From SIG607 sp045605385 (lineage in GTDB: Bacteria > Bacillota > Clostridia > Oscillospirales > Acutalibacteraceae): 31,065 bases of DNA. Location of the stretch: contig JAZUPW010000065.1 of NCBI GenBank assembly GCA_045605385.1, forward strand, positions 1-31,065, in the 5' to 3' direction. Positions within the stretch are counted from its first letter, which is position 1, and each line of letters opens with the position of its first letter. The notes below the pieces were generated by a model. The model was not told the DNA's origin, did not search any database, and worked only from the letters and a program-made list of their open reading frames with translations. The position numbers and the translations under genes were made by a program. Of this stretch, positions 21,101 through 28,213 are shown one piece after another.

Positions 21101-21409
21101 TCAATTTAGGGCATTTTTTAAAATAGTCATAACCACCGTTACGATTTCTTTTACTTTGGTGCGTGTTAGTTCTTCGTCCGTTAGTCCCGGAAATACGTCC
21201 ATTAATAACGGGCGTAACTGTCCGCAACATTTTCCTACATTTCTAGCTATTTGTAGCATCAAATCAGTATCATTTTTTGCATCGCCCACGTTCATTAAAT
21301 TCAAAATATCTTCTACTGTTCCAAACATTAAATCAAATTCCGTGGCTTCATACGTTTTTTCGATTATTTTCGATCCATTTTCGTTTTTATAAATATTTAA
21401 TTTAATCAT
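21101..21409 (-). CDS. Tail assembly chaperone (G-like)
   Basis: A 102-residue protein after the major tail protein, the place of the lambda G chaperone, which keeps the tape measure soluble during tail assembly. Visible: YEATEFDLMFGTVEDILNLM, DLMLQIARNVGKCCGQLRPL, FPGLTDEELTRTKVKEIVTV. The end reads ATT TTA AAA AAT, which contains correctly phased slippery heptamers (TTTAAAA and AAAAAAT) of the sort used for -1 frameshifts. However, the downstream part lies in the same frame, after the TGA. The slippery run may thus be a relic or be coincidental. Confidence 0.8.
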   Translation of the reverse strand: MIKLNIYKNENGSKIIEKTYEATEFDLMFGTVEDILNLMNVGDAKNDTDLMLQIARNVGKCCGQLRPLLMDVFPGLTDEELTRTKVKEIVTVVMTILKNALN

Positions 21410-21469
21410 CCTAATGCCCCCAATTTCCTAATTATTTTTAATGGGACGGATACCCCGCCCCGTAAATTA

Positions 21470-22069
21470 TTAACCGGCTGTTTTTGCTTTTATCGTATCC
21501 GGCGTTGTTACTGTTTCGAAAAATGTCGATATATCGGCCTTATCGTAACGTGTGTCTACTACTACGGCCTTTGCTGATCCACCTTTTGCAAATGCGTGCG
21601 TGGTCATAATGCCGGTATATGTTAACGTCATATTGTTGGCATCTGTGCCCGCGTTTTCGGTCGCGTTGGTTTCGTCCGGTATTCCTATGCTGCCTTTCAA
21701 ACGCCATACATAGCGATATTTGCCGTCTGTTCCCTTGGTGCGATATCCAATCGCAAAATATTTAGGATTACGGATAGTATCAATCATTGATCCCGTTGCT
21801 TCGTCATACATTTTTCCGGTAATATCCGCTAATGTTTGTAATTCTAACGGTGCGCATGTGATTGTTATTGTATCTGCGCCCTCGGAATTTATGACTAGCA
21901 TAGGTTTGTTATCGTAATATTTTGCCTCGCTACTGATTTCTGTGGTTTTTCCGATTTCTGCAACCGGGGCCAATGTTTTAACATCGCCGGTTGTGTAATT
22001 TTCTGCATCATCTTTTATAACTTCGGCGTATACCAAATTGTCTACGCCGCGATATTCAAAAATATCCAT
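21470..22069 (-). CDS. Major tail tube protein
   Basis: A 199-residue protein with the pattern of the phi13-type major tail protein family: FEYRGVDNLVYAEVIKDDAE at the start, VAEIGKTTEISSEAKYYDNK near 35-54, ITITCAPLELQTLADITGKM near 68-87, and YFAIGYRTKGTDGKYRYVWR with KGSIGIPDETNAT after it. It polymerises into the tail tube. It lies between the tail terminator and the chaperone genes, as usual. Length is normal and no extra Ig-like domain is attached. Confidence 0.9.
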   Translation of the reverse strand: MDIFEYRGVDNLVYAEVIKDDAENYTTGDVKTLAPVAEIGKTTEISSEAKYYDNKPMLVINSEGADTITITCAPLELQTLADITGKMYDEATGSMIDTIRNPKYFAIGYRTKGTDGKYRYVWRLKGSIGIPDETNATENAGTDANNMTLTYTGIMTTHAFAKGGSAKAVVVDTRYDKADISTFFETVTTPDTIKAKTAG

Positions 22070-22080
22070 GGTTTTACCCC

Positions 22081-22422
22081 CTAATAAATTTCTAAATAAT
22101 ACGCTGTTAGCATACTGCCTGTATGCGTTATTGTGTCGCTGTTTGCGCTGGTTGGTTTACCTTGCAAGCTGTACCCATTGTCTTTTAGTAGTTTTTTTGC
22201 CGCCAATGGTACGCTGGCAACCAATTCGGGGTCGGATGAATAAAAATATATCCAAAATCCCCATGTGCATGCATATGGCTCATTGTTATAGTGCATCAAT
22301 TCATCGGATTCAAAATCCCAAAAAGTGAAAAATGATTCCGGGTATTCTGCGCCCGACAAACTGCCCTGTAAAAACACCGGGTAACCTAACGTTTCTAATA
22401 GCTGGATTAATTGCGATTTCAT
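22081..22422 (-). CDS. Tail terminator/completion protein
   Basis: A 113-residue protein between the gp10-like connector and the major tail protein, the normal place of the tail terminator. Seen: LIQLLETLGYPVFLQGSLSG, YPESFFTFWDFESDELMHYN and WGFWIYFYSSDPELVASVPL. The pattern of a helix, then paired strands with FxTFWxxxSD, is typical of the small proteins that cap the tail tube in Bacillota siphoviruses. It overlaps the upstream gene by four bases. The family is assigned by pattern and position. Confidence 0.8.
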   Translation of the reverse strand: MKSQLIQLLETLGYPVFLQGSLSGAEYPESFFTFWDFESDELMHYNNEPYACTWGFWIYFYSSDPELVASVPLAAKKLLKDNGYSLQGKPTSANSDTITHTGSMLTAYYLEIY

Positions 22423-22859
22423 GGGCCGCCCCCCTCTTCTATAATTTTTTTAATAAATACATTTTGCTGTAACTCTGCAATTTCCTTTCGGGTTTTTGCA
22501 CCAAATACGGCGTTATATAACCCCTTGTCCGGTGCAACCCTGGGCGTGCCGTGTACCGTAGTACCATGCATTAAAAATATTGACGGTAAACCGCCACCCG
22601 CTATGTCAAAACCTACCGGTACACTAGCCGTGCTGCCCTCCCACTCAATGTTTGCATCGCGCTGCAATGATCCTTTTGTTTTCCCGGTACGGCTAAAATT
22701 GTACCGGCTACTTTCCATTGCATTTTCAATTTTGCTTGTAACGTGGGCGTGTGTTTGTTTTAGTGCTTCTTCTGCTGTTTCTTGCACTGACAAATTCATT
22801 TTTTCTAGGCGTTTCGCCATTTCTGCTAGGCCGTCAAATTCTAACTTAAATTTGCTCAT
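22419..22859 (-). CDS. HK97 gp10-like head-tail joining protein
   Basis: A 146-residue protein. The start (LEFDGLAEMAKRLEKMNLSV) and the helix that follows (EEALKQTHAHVTSKIENAM) agree with the HK97 gp10 family, as do the loop with TASVPVGFDIAGGGLPSIFL and HGTTVHGTPRVAPDKGL. It takes part in joining the finished head to the tail. It overlaps the genes on both sides by one to four bases, so the set is translated as a coupled series. Confidence 0.85.
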   Translation of the reverse strand: MSKFKLEFDGLAEMAKRLEKMNLSVQETAEEALKQTHAHVTSKIENAMESSRYNFSRTGKTKGSLQRDANIEWEGSTASVPVGFDIAGGGLPSIFLMHGTTVHGTPRVAPDKGLYNAVFGAKTRKEIAELQQNVFIKKIIEEGGGP

Positions 22860-23215
22860 TATGCCCCACCCTTTAGGCGTTCTACCTTAAACTGCAAATA
22901 TTGATTACGCATGTCTATGTTTTCCGGCTCGCTAATAATGTCATACACTACATAGTTGCCGTTATGATTAACCGCCACCCGGCAACTGCTGGTAATATCC
23001 GGCCTGTAATGCGTGTCTATTATCGCCGTAACCATAATGCTGTACACGTTGTTGTTTGTTACTTCCGTGCCCCCAAATGTGCGGTAACTGCCAAAAAATT
23101 GCGCACCGTCTTCGGGCTTCGGGTAGGTTTTAGTAACTACCCCGTTTATTTTGTTTGTTGTCGGCGTTAATAGGCGCATTTCGACGTTATATGATTGTGG
23201 TGGTTTATATGCCAT
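22859..23215 (-). CDS. Head closure / head-tail adaptor protein
   Basis: A 118-residue protein in the place of the SPP1 gp16-like head closure protein. It is beta-rich: YNVEMRLLTPTTNKINGVVT, DGAQFFGSYRTFGGTEVTNN, YRPDITSSCRVAVNHNGNYV and YDIISEPENIDMRNQYLQFK. The last two carry the adaptor pattern of strand, short turn and a final core strand (Y-x-x-I-x-x-P-x-N-I). One base is shared with the neighbours on each side. It seals the portal opening after DNA packaging. Confidence 0.85.
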   Translation of the reverse strand: MAYKPPQSYNVEMRLLTPTTNKINGVVTKTYPKPEDGAQFFGSYRTFGGTEVTNNNVYSIMVTAIIDTHYRPDITSSCRVAVNHNGNYVVYDIISEPENIDMRNQYLQFKVERLKGGA

Positions 23216-23769
23216 TAAATCACCTTTTCCGGCCGTATTACGCGTAATTCGATAACTGTGCCCGCTGCTACCGGTTTAGTTAATTTGATGTATGCGTTGT
23301 AATCAACATAATCAGTTTTTTCAATTAGTTTAAAACCGTTAATATATACGTCTAACACCTCGGTGGTTTGGTCATACCCCGACACACCCACGGGAATAGT
23401 GGTTTCATCCGGGTCAACGGTGGTGTAGTTATATGTGTATTCCACTAATTTAATCAATTCGTCCTCATCCTCTCCCGGTGCCGGTATCGGTGGTACATTT
23501 TGGCCATTTTTGCACGCCAATTGTATTATGCGTTTTTGGGTTAGTGGGCTGAACTCTGCCGCCCCGCCCACATTGTCCCACATGTCTGTTACCATGGATG
23601 TGATACAACCCAAAACTGCGGCACTATCAATTATTTCCTCCGACACACCGCTGTCACGCAAAATCAATATGGCATCTGCTATGTATCCCAATAATGTGCC
23701 GTCGTGGTATTCACCCGTTATATTTTTACGGTTTTTGACTTCCGACAATATCACGTTCGCATCTGCCAC
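23215..23769 (-). CDS. Head-tail connector (gp6-like) with C-terminal fibre module
   Basis: A 184-residue protein. Residues 1-100 are a gp6/gp15-like connector: ILSEVKNRKNITGEYHDGTL, LGYIADAILILRDSGVSEEI and GCITSMVTDMWDNVGGAAEF. After a Pro-rich linker (VPPIPAPGEDEDE) comes a module at about 110-180: YNYTTVDPDETTIP, VLDVYINGFKLIEKTDYVDY and LTKPVAAGTVIELRVI. The same module occurs in the tail fibre at 14429-16315, residues 200-272. Its presence on a connector is unusual: typical connectors end near residue 100. It may add a decoration or clamp to the neck. Confidence 0.85.
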   Translation of the reverse strand: MADANVILSEVKNRKNITGEYHDGTLLGYIADAILILRDSGVSEEIIDSAAVLGCITSMVTDMWDNVGGAAEFSPLTQKRIIQLACKNGQNVPPIPAPGEDEDELIKLVEYTYNYTTVDPDETTIPVGVSGYDQTTEVLDVYINGFKLIEKTDYVDYNAYIKLTKPVAAGTVIELRVIRPEKVI

Positions 23770-23782
23770 GTTGTATCACCCC

Positions 23783-23956
23783 TTACCGCGCTAAATTTAA
23801 TTCAATTAATAGTTTCGCGCGTTTTTCATTTACGGTTACCGTTTCACCTATAACCATTTCGCGTTTTAGTTCCTGGTCATAGTACGGCTCGATTACCGTT
23901 AATGTGCGTTTTGTTTTTGCTGTCTTTGCTGGCTTAACTGCCTTTTCCTCGGCCAT
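23783..23956 (-). CDS. Small head-module protein (57 aa)
   Basis: This short gene lies between the capsid and connector genes. The product begins with a Lys/Ala-rich basic arm (AEEKAVKPAKTAKTKRTLTV), followed by a small beta-region (IEPYYDQELKREMVIGETVT, then VNEKRAKLLIELNLAR) of the kind common in phage head modules. In that family it is often an SH3-like minor protein. The ATG at 23956 follows GGGTGAT. The stop TAA is at 23783. The basic arm suggests contact with DNA or with an acidic capsid region, which is inference. Confidence 0.75.
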   Translation of the reverse strand: MAEEKAVKPAKTAKTKRTLTVIEPYYDQELKREMVIGETVTVNEKRAKLLIELNLAR

Positions 23957-23972
23957 TAGATCACCCCGTTAA

Positions 23973-25388
23973 TTAGGCTGTTGCGGCCAATGTTACTACT
24001 ACAAATCCGTCTTTGTGGGTTACGTTTCCGCCTACCATTACCTCACCGCGGATAGCTAAGAGGCCCTCGGCAAATTTGTAATCCTCGGATACGTTTACTT
24101 CGTAATCTCCAAATAGGCCCAATTTGTAGCATGCTGGGTTGCCGTAAACCATAGTTTTAATGGCTTTTGTGCCGCGTGTAGATGCTGACAATGCTGTTAA
24201 TGCGCTGTTAATGCAATATTTTACGGTCAATCCACCGTCTTTAATTACACCGGTATTCGGGTTAGATCCGTCGGGCTCGATTTCATATACTGCGCCTTTT
24301 TCGTTGGTGCCGCGCACGTCACCAAATGCAATTAAATCCTGTTTGTTGAGGTAAAGTACTGCATCGCCGGCAATTTCTTCATCTGTACCATATGCAAATA
24401 CAATATTTCTTAATGTTTTTTCATTGATTTCGCTGTTTTCAACTGACAATGTTTTGGTCATTGATGCCGGTGCGCTGTCGGTATTTACTGCGTTTGCAAT
24501 TCCGTAAATGGAGTTTGTGCCGTTTCCGTTTACAATCCATTCACCGACTTTTTTTCTAAGTGCAATTAATGCGCCTTGTTTTACTTTTTCCTCGTATTGG
24601 AGTGGGGTTTGTTTTCTGATTTCGCGCGATACATAGGTTACGGTATCTAGCAAAAATGGATTAATTGCAACTGTCTTAAATGTTGGGTCGGACGGCGTGG
24701 ATGCTGTACCCTCGGTTGCGTGTCCGGCTGATTGCCAACTGTCTACATATGCCTCTTTATATGCACCGATTCCGGTCATATCTTCCACGGTTACCATGTC
24801 AACGATAGATGATACCGCTGTTCCTGGCTCATTAATTCCACCTACCTGGGTTGGGGTTGCGATTTTACCGGATGATAAAAGCACGCTGCGTGCCTCTGCG
24901 TTTGCAATTTTCATGCGGCCGGATGCTGCAAATTCCTTAGCCCTTTTTTCTACGCCATTTCCTTTTCTTTTTTCTGCGCCCATTGCTGCCATAACATTAA
25001 ACCTCTTTCCTCTTGATTTTCTTGCAAGTTCGTCTAACAAAATTTCTTCAACCGCTGCCGGGACTTCTGACTCTGCTTTTTCGCCGTCAATTACTTCCTC
25101 AACGATTTCGGCTACTGCTTCGGCTATGTCTGCTACTTCCTCGGCTGTAATTTCGCCCTCTGCTGCTGGGGTTTCACCCTCAACGGTTTCCTCTCTGTGG
25201 GCTTCTTCTGCCGGTTGGTCGGCTTCGGCGTACATTTCTTTTAATGCTGCCAATTCATTGATAATTACGTCTAAGTCCTCGCTAATGGAACGTAATTCTT
25301 TTACATCTTCGGATACTGCTGATCTTTCCTTAAGCTTTTTTACTTGTGCCTCTTTTTCGGCAATCATTTTTTTAATTTTTGCTTTCAT
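23973..25388 (-). CDS. HK97-type major capsid protein with delta domain
   Basis: A 471-residue protein. Residues 1-135 form an acidic, helical scaffold domain (KKMIAEKEAQVKKLKERSAV, AEEVADIAEAVAEIVEEVID), expected to be removed by the protease during maturation. The basic ARKSRGKRFN marks the junction. The HK97 fold follows from about 165: GGINEPGTAVSSIVDMVTVE, VTYVSREIRKQTPLQYEEKV, GEWIVNGNGTNSIYGIANAV and the C-terminal VMVGGNVTHKDGFVVVTLAA. AGGAGG precedes the ATG. It forms the icosahedral head. No covalent crosslink residues can be named from sequence alone. Confidence 0.95.
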   Translation of the reverse strand: MKAKIKKMIAEKEAQVKKLKERSAVSEDVKELRSISEDLDVIINELAALKEMYAEADQPAEEAHREETVEGETPAAEGEITAEEVADIAEAVAEIVEEVIDGEKAESEVPAAVEEILLDELARKSRGKRFNVMAAMGAEKRKGNGVEKRAKEFAASGRMKIANAEARSVLLSSGKIATPTQVGGINEPGTAVSSIVDMVTVEDMTGIGAYKEAYVDSWQSAGHATEGTASTPSDPTFKTVAINPFLLDTVTYVSREIRKQTPLQYEEKVKQGALIALRKKVGEWIVNGNGTNSIYGIANAVNTDSAPASMTKTLSVENSEINEKTLRNIVFAYGTDEEIAGDAVLYLNKQDLIAFGDVRGTNEKGAVYEIEPDGSNPNTGVIKDGGLTVKYCINSALTALSASTRGTKAIKTMVYGNPACYKLGLFGDYEVNVSEDYKFAEGLLAIRGEVMVGGNVTHKDGFVVVTLAATA

Positions 25389-25399
25389 CTTTTTTCCTC

Positions 25400-26044
25400 C
25401 TAAAAAATTTTTGCTTGAATTTGTGCTCTAAGGCGTAGCGCCTCAATTTGTTTGTTGCGCTTCGCGGTCTCCACCGTGGCTTGGTTGGCCTCCGCCAACT
25501 TTTTGCACCGCGCATATATAGATGTTTGATCGTAGGCCGGTACGTCTACCACGCTTACGTCAAATAATCTATCGATTTTAGTAATAATGCGTTTTGCTAC
25601 ACCGTTTTCGGTTTCCTCGCTGATTTCGTCGGCTACCGTAAATGCAAAACTCATCTTGTCTAATAGTCCGGATTGTACCATTTTGTATACATCCCGGTTG
25701 GTGCTGGTATCTATTAATTTAGCTCGGATATATAACCCCTTGTCATCCACGGTTAATTCCAGGCTGTCATTACGCGTGCGCGCTAAAATCAAAAAGCTAT
25801 CATTGTGGTTGTATTTTAGTGGCACATCTTTTAAGTTTGCGCCGTCAAATGCGCCCGGCGCGACTTCTTCATAAAATCCATAATCGTCACTGCCTATATA
25901 TGTTTGTGCGCCAAATACTACCGCATAGCCCTCTAATATCATTTCGTCGCTGGCTGTTTCATCGGCTGCGCGCGTTTCAAATGTTGCAAAACGTAGTTCT
26001 TTTTCGCTACGATTCTGCGTTGCTGGTTGGCTGTTCATCGTCAT
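25400..26044 (-). CDS. HK97-type prohead protease
   Basis: A 214-residue serine protease that removes the scaffold domain of the capsid protein. Motifs: GYAVVFGAQTYI at the start, then VPLKYNHNDSFLILARTR (catalytic His in NHND), DKMSFAFTVADEI (catalytic Ser in MSFAF) and DVSVVDVPAYDQTSIYAR. The ATG at 26044 was chosen because GAGGGGG lies just upstream; an earlier start at 26056 has none. The gene overlaps the portal by 38 bases. It is followed by the capsid gene, the usual order for the family. Confidence 0.92.
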   Translation of the reverse strand: MTMNSQPATQNRSEKELRFATFETRAADETASDEMILEGYAVVFGAQTYIGSDDYGFYEEVAPGAFDGANLKDVPLKYNHNDSFLILARTRNDSLELTVDDKGLYIRAKLIDTSTNRDVYKMVQSGLLDKMSFAFTVADEISEETENGVAKRIITKIDRLFDVSVVDVPAYDQTSIYARCKKLAEANQATVETAKRNKQIEALRLRAQIQAKIF

Positions 26045-27239
26045 TTTCCCCCTCATTCAAAATATCTTGATCCAGCGAATTATACGCCCGTGGGTATTCT
26101 TCGCCGTTTTCCATAGGTGGTAGTCCCACAAATTCACGGATTTCGTTTTTGTTGACCGCCCCCGCCGGTGCTGCTATTGATAGATAACTAATTTTTTCCG
26201 TCATGGTCATAAAATTGATGCGTGCCGGATATAACACAACCTCATTGCCAAAACTACTTTCACGGGCGCTAAATAACGTGTTACTCATGGCCTGGCCTAA
26301 ACTAATTACGTCAGCTTCTAACGCGTGCTCGTAAAATGCCTCTTTTTGCGTGGCTGTATAGTCACCGTTTAAAATGGCTACACTAACACCAACATTTCGC
26401 AAAATTGTTTCATAAAAAAAGTTTAGCGTGTCTTTGTCTACTAGTTTTATGTCACGTTGCACCGGTATGTATTCGGATTTTAGATCCATTACTGCAATAC
26501 CGCTGTCCCCGTCCCTTAGTGCTTGCTCAAATTTCGCACGTTCCAGGGCCATTGTTTCTTCGTTTAAAAACGTGCCGTATTTCATGATGCCGTTAATATT
26601 CATGCTGCACTTTACGCTCTGCGCGATCGATTGAATTAATGTGTCGTATGAACTTAGCATTTTTAGTAGTCCGGCCTCGTCGTGCCCCGCAATACCGCCG
26701 CCAAAATAATCATTAATTCCATAGTCTTTACGCCAATGGATAACCTCATCTTGTGGCAACGTCACCGTGTACCCCGTGGGAAATTGGAAACGTATGTATA
26801 ATTTATTGTCTTTGGCATCCGTCAAATATTCTACTCGGCTGGCGCGTAGTGGATATAATCCCGTGTAATATTTGTAGCCACCTTTAGTGACGTAATAGTC
26901 CGGGTAGATATATACGTTTTTGTTTAGTTCCAGCAAAATCATAATTTTTTCTAGAAAATCCGCCGTTGTCATCCAATTGTTAGGCCGTTTTAGCAGCCTG
27001 GCAATTGAGCTATCCGAAATAACTGATTGTTTCCCGTCATCCGTTTTTATGTGCCTGGGATTTAATTTTTTAAATTCGTTTGCCTTACATCTGATCGCCT
27101 GGACTATAATGTCGGATGCGTAGATGTTATCGCCAAAATCGGTAAATGTCGGCGTATATGCTGCCATTGTCGGCGCATACTTATACGTTGCATCCTTTTT
27201 GCTGTCTTTTGGTTTTTTGAAAAAATCAAATAATCCCAT
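26007..27239 (-). CDS. HK97-type portal protein
   Basis: A 410-residue protein that forms the dodecameric ring at one capsid vertex through which DNA enters. Seen: GLFDFFKKPKD at the start, ASDIIVQAIRCKANEFKKLN, then RLLKRPNNWMTTADFLEKIM, VTLPQDEVIHWRKDYGINDY and the C-terminal NEIREFVGLPPMENGEEYPR. All agree with the HK97 gp3 family, with a normal length. The ribosome binding site AGGGGG lies inside the last codons of the methyltransferase gene, so that gene is not an isolated insertion in front of the portal but is built into the operon. Confidence 0.95.
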   Translation of the reverse strand: MGLFDFFKKPKDSKKDATYKYAPTMAAYTPTFTDFGDNIYASDIIVQAIRCKANEFKKLNPRHIKTDDGKQSVISDSSIARLLKRPNNWMTTADFLEKIMILLELNKNVYIYPDYYVTKGGYKYYTGLYPLRASRVEYLTDAKDNKLYIRFQFPTGYTVTLPQDEVIHWRKDYGINDYFGGGIAGHDEAGLLKMLSSYDTLIQSIAQSVKCSMNINGIMKYGTFLNEETMALERAKFEQALRDGDSGIAVMDLKSEYIPVQRDIKLVDKDTLNFFYETILRNVGVSVAILNGDYTATQKEAFYEHALEADVISLGQAMSNTLFSARESSFGNEVVLYPARINFMTMTEKISYLSIAAPAGAVNKNEIREFVGLPPMENGEEYPRAYNSLDQDILNEGENDDEQPTSNAES

Positions 27240-27241
27240 AT

Positions 27242-28213
27242 TTACCCCCTTATGTTGCGTGTTTCTTCTAGCAATACGTTTGTTTCGCTATTAAAAATAT
27301 GTGTATCTCTTATACTTTTAAAAATTTCGCATAGCACGTTTACTACAATGCTATTCCCCGCCATTTTGTATAATTGCGTGTTTGATATTTTGTTTTTTAT
27401 CAAAATTTCAATATCACTATCGTCAAAACCCATTAATCTAAAACATTCTTTAGGTGTCAATTTACGATTCGTTTTTGAAATAGTAGACCATATACTAGGG
27501 ATATGCCCCCCGCCGGCTGCTGTCCTAATCGTCGGCGCATATTTATCAAATACCCGGGGTTTTGTTTCCCCAAATCCACCGTAAATATTATGTAAAATCG
27601 GTAAAACTGCATCGGATTCCAATATGTTTTCTAGTGTTTCCCCGGTTTTTATAGGCTGTGGGAATTCAAATTTTTTGTTGTCTATGTCATTCCTAATGCT
27701 AACGACAAACACCCGTTCCCGATTCTGTGGCACCCCGTAATCCTTGGCGTTTAATACTTTCACGTAATTGTTATATCCGGCAATTCGTAGCGAATTTAAG
27801 ACTATTTCAAATTCATTTTTAAATCGTTTGCCTGTTAAATTCTTCACATTTTCGGCTATAGCTATTTTTGGTTTTACGGCCTGGATAATCCGTAACGCAT
27901 CAAAAAATAAACCGCTTCGGGTTTTTTCCCCGTCAACTATAAATCCTTTTTGTTTACCGGCTGCCGATATATCTTGGCACGGAAAACCATATGTTATTAA
28001 ATCAATGTTTTTAGGCAATAGTGATTCATTGATTTTTGTAATATCGCCTAAATTCATATTTTCATTAACGCCGTGTATTAATGCGTATGCTTTTGATGCA
28101 TATTTATCAATTTCACTATATCCCACTAATTCAAAATCAATATTTAAATTTTTTAGTGCCTTTTCAAACGCGCCAATGCCGCTAAATAAACTTAATAATT
28201 TTATTACGTTCAC
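27242..28213 (-). CDS. Orphan DNA cytosine-5 methyltransferase
   Basis: A 323-residue protein that methylates cytosine C5 in DNA. It has the family motifs: LFSGIGAFEKAL at 9-20 (AdoMet binding), GFPCQDIS with catalytic Cys79, IAENVKNLTG at 119-128 (motif VI), QNRERVFVVS (motif VIII), and AGNSIVVNVL near the C-terminus (motif X). There is no restriction gene beside it, so it is probably an antirestriction enzyme. It lies between the large terminase and the portal, where no gene is usual. It starts at GTG overlapping the terminase stop (GTGA). The composition (Asn, Lys, Ile) is more AT-driven than the neighbours, which suggests transfer. Confidence 0.93.
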   Translation of the reverse strand: MNVIKLLSLFSGIGAFEKALKNLNIDFELVGYSEIDKYASKAYALIHGVNENMNLGDITKINESLLPKNIDLITYGFPCQDISAAGKQKGFIVDGEKTRSGLFFDALRIIQAVKPKIAIAENVKNLTGKRFKNEFEIVLNSLRIAGYNNYVKVLNAKDYGVPQNRERVFVVSIRNDIDNKKFEFPQPIKTGETLENILESDAVLPILHNIYGGFGETKPRVFDKYAPTIRTAAGGGHIPSIWSTISKTNRKLTPKECFRLMGFDDSDIEILIKNKISNTQLYKMAGNSIVVNVLCEIFKSIRDTHIFNSETNVLLEETRNIRG

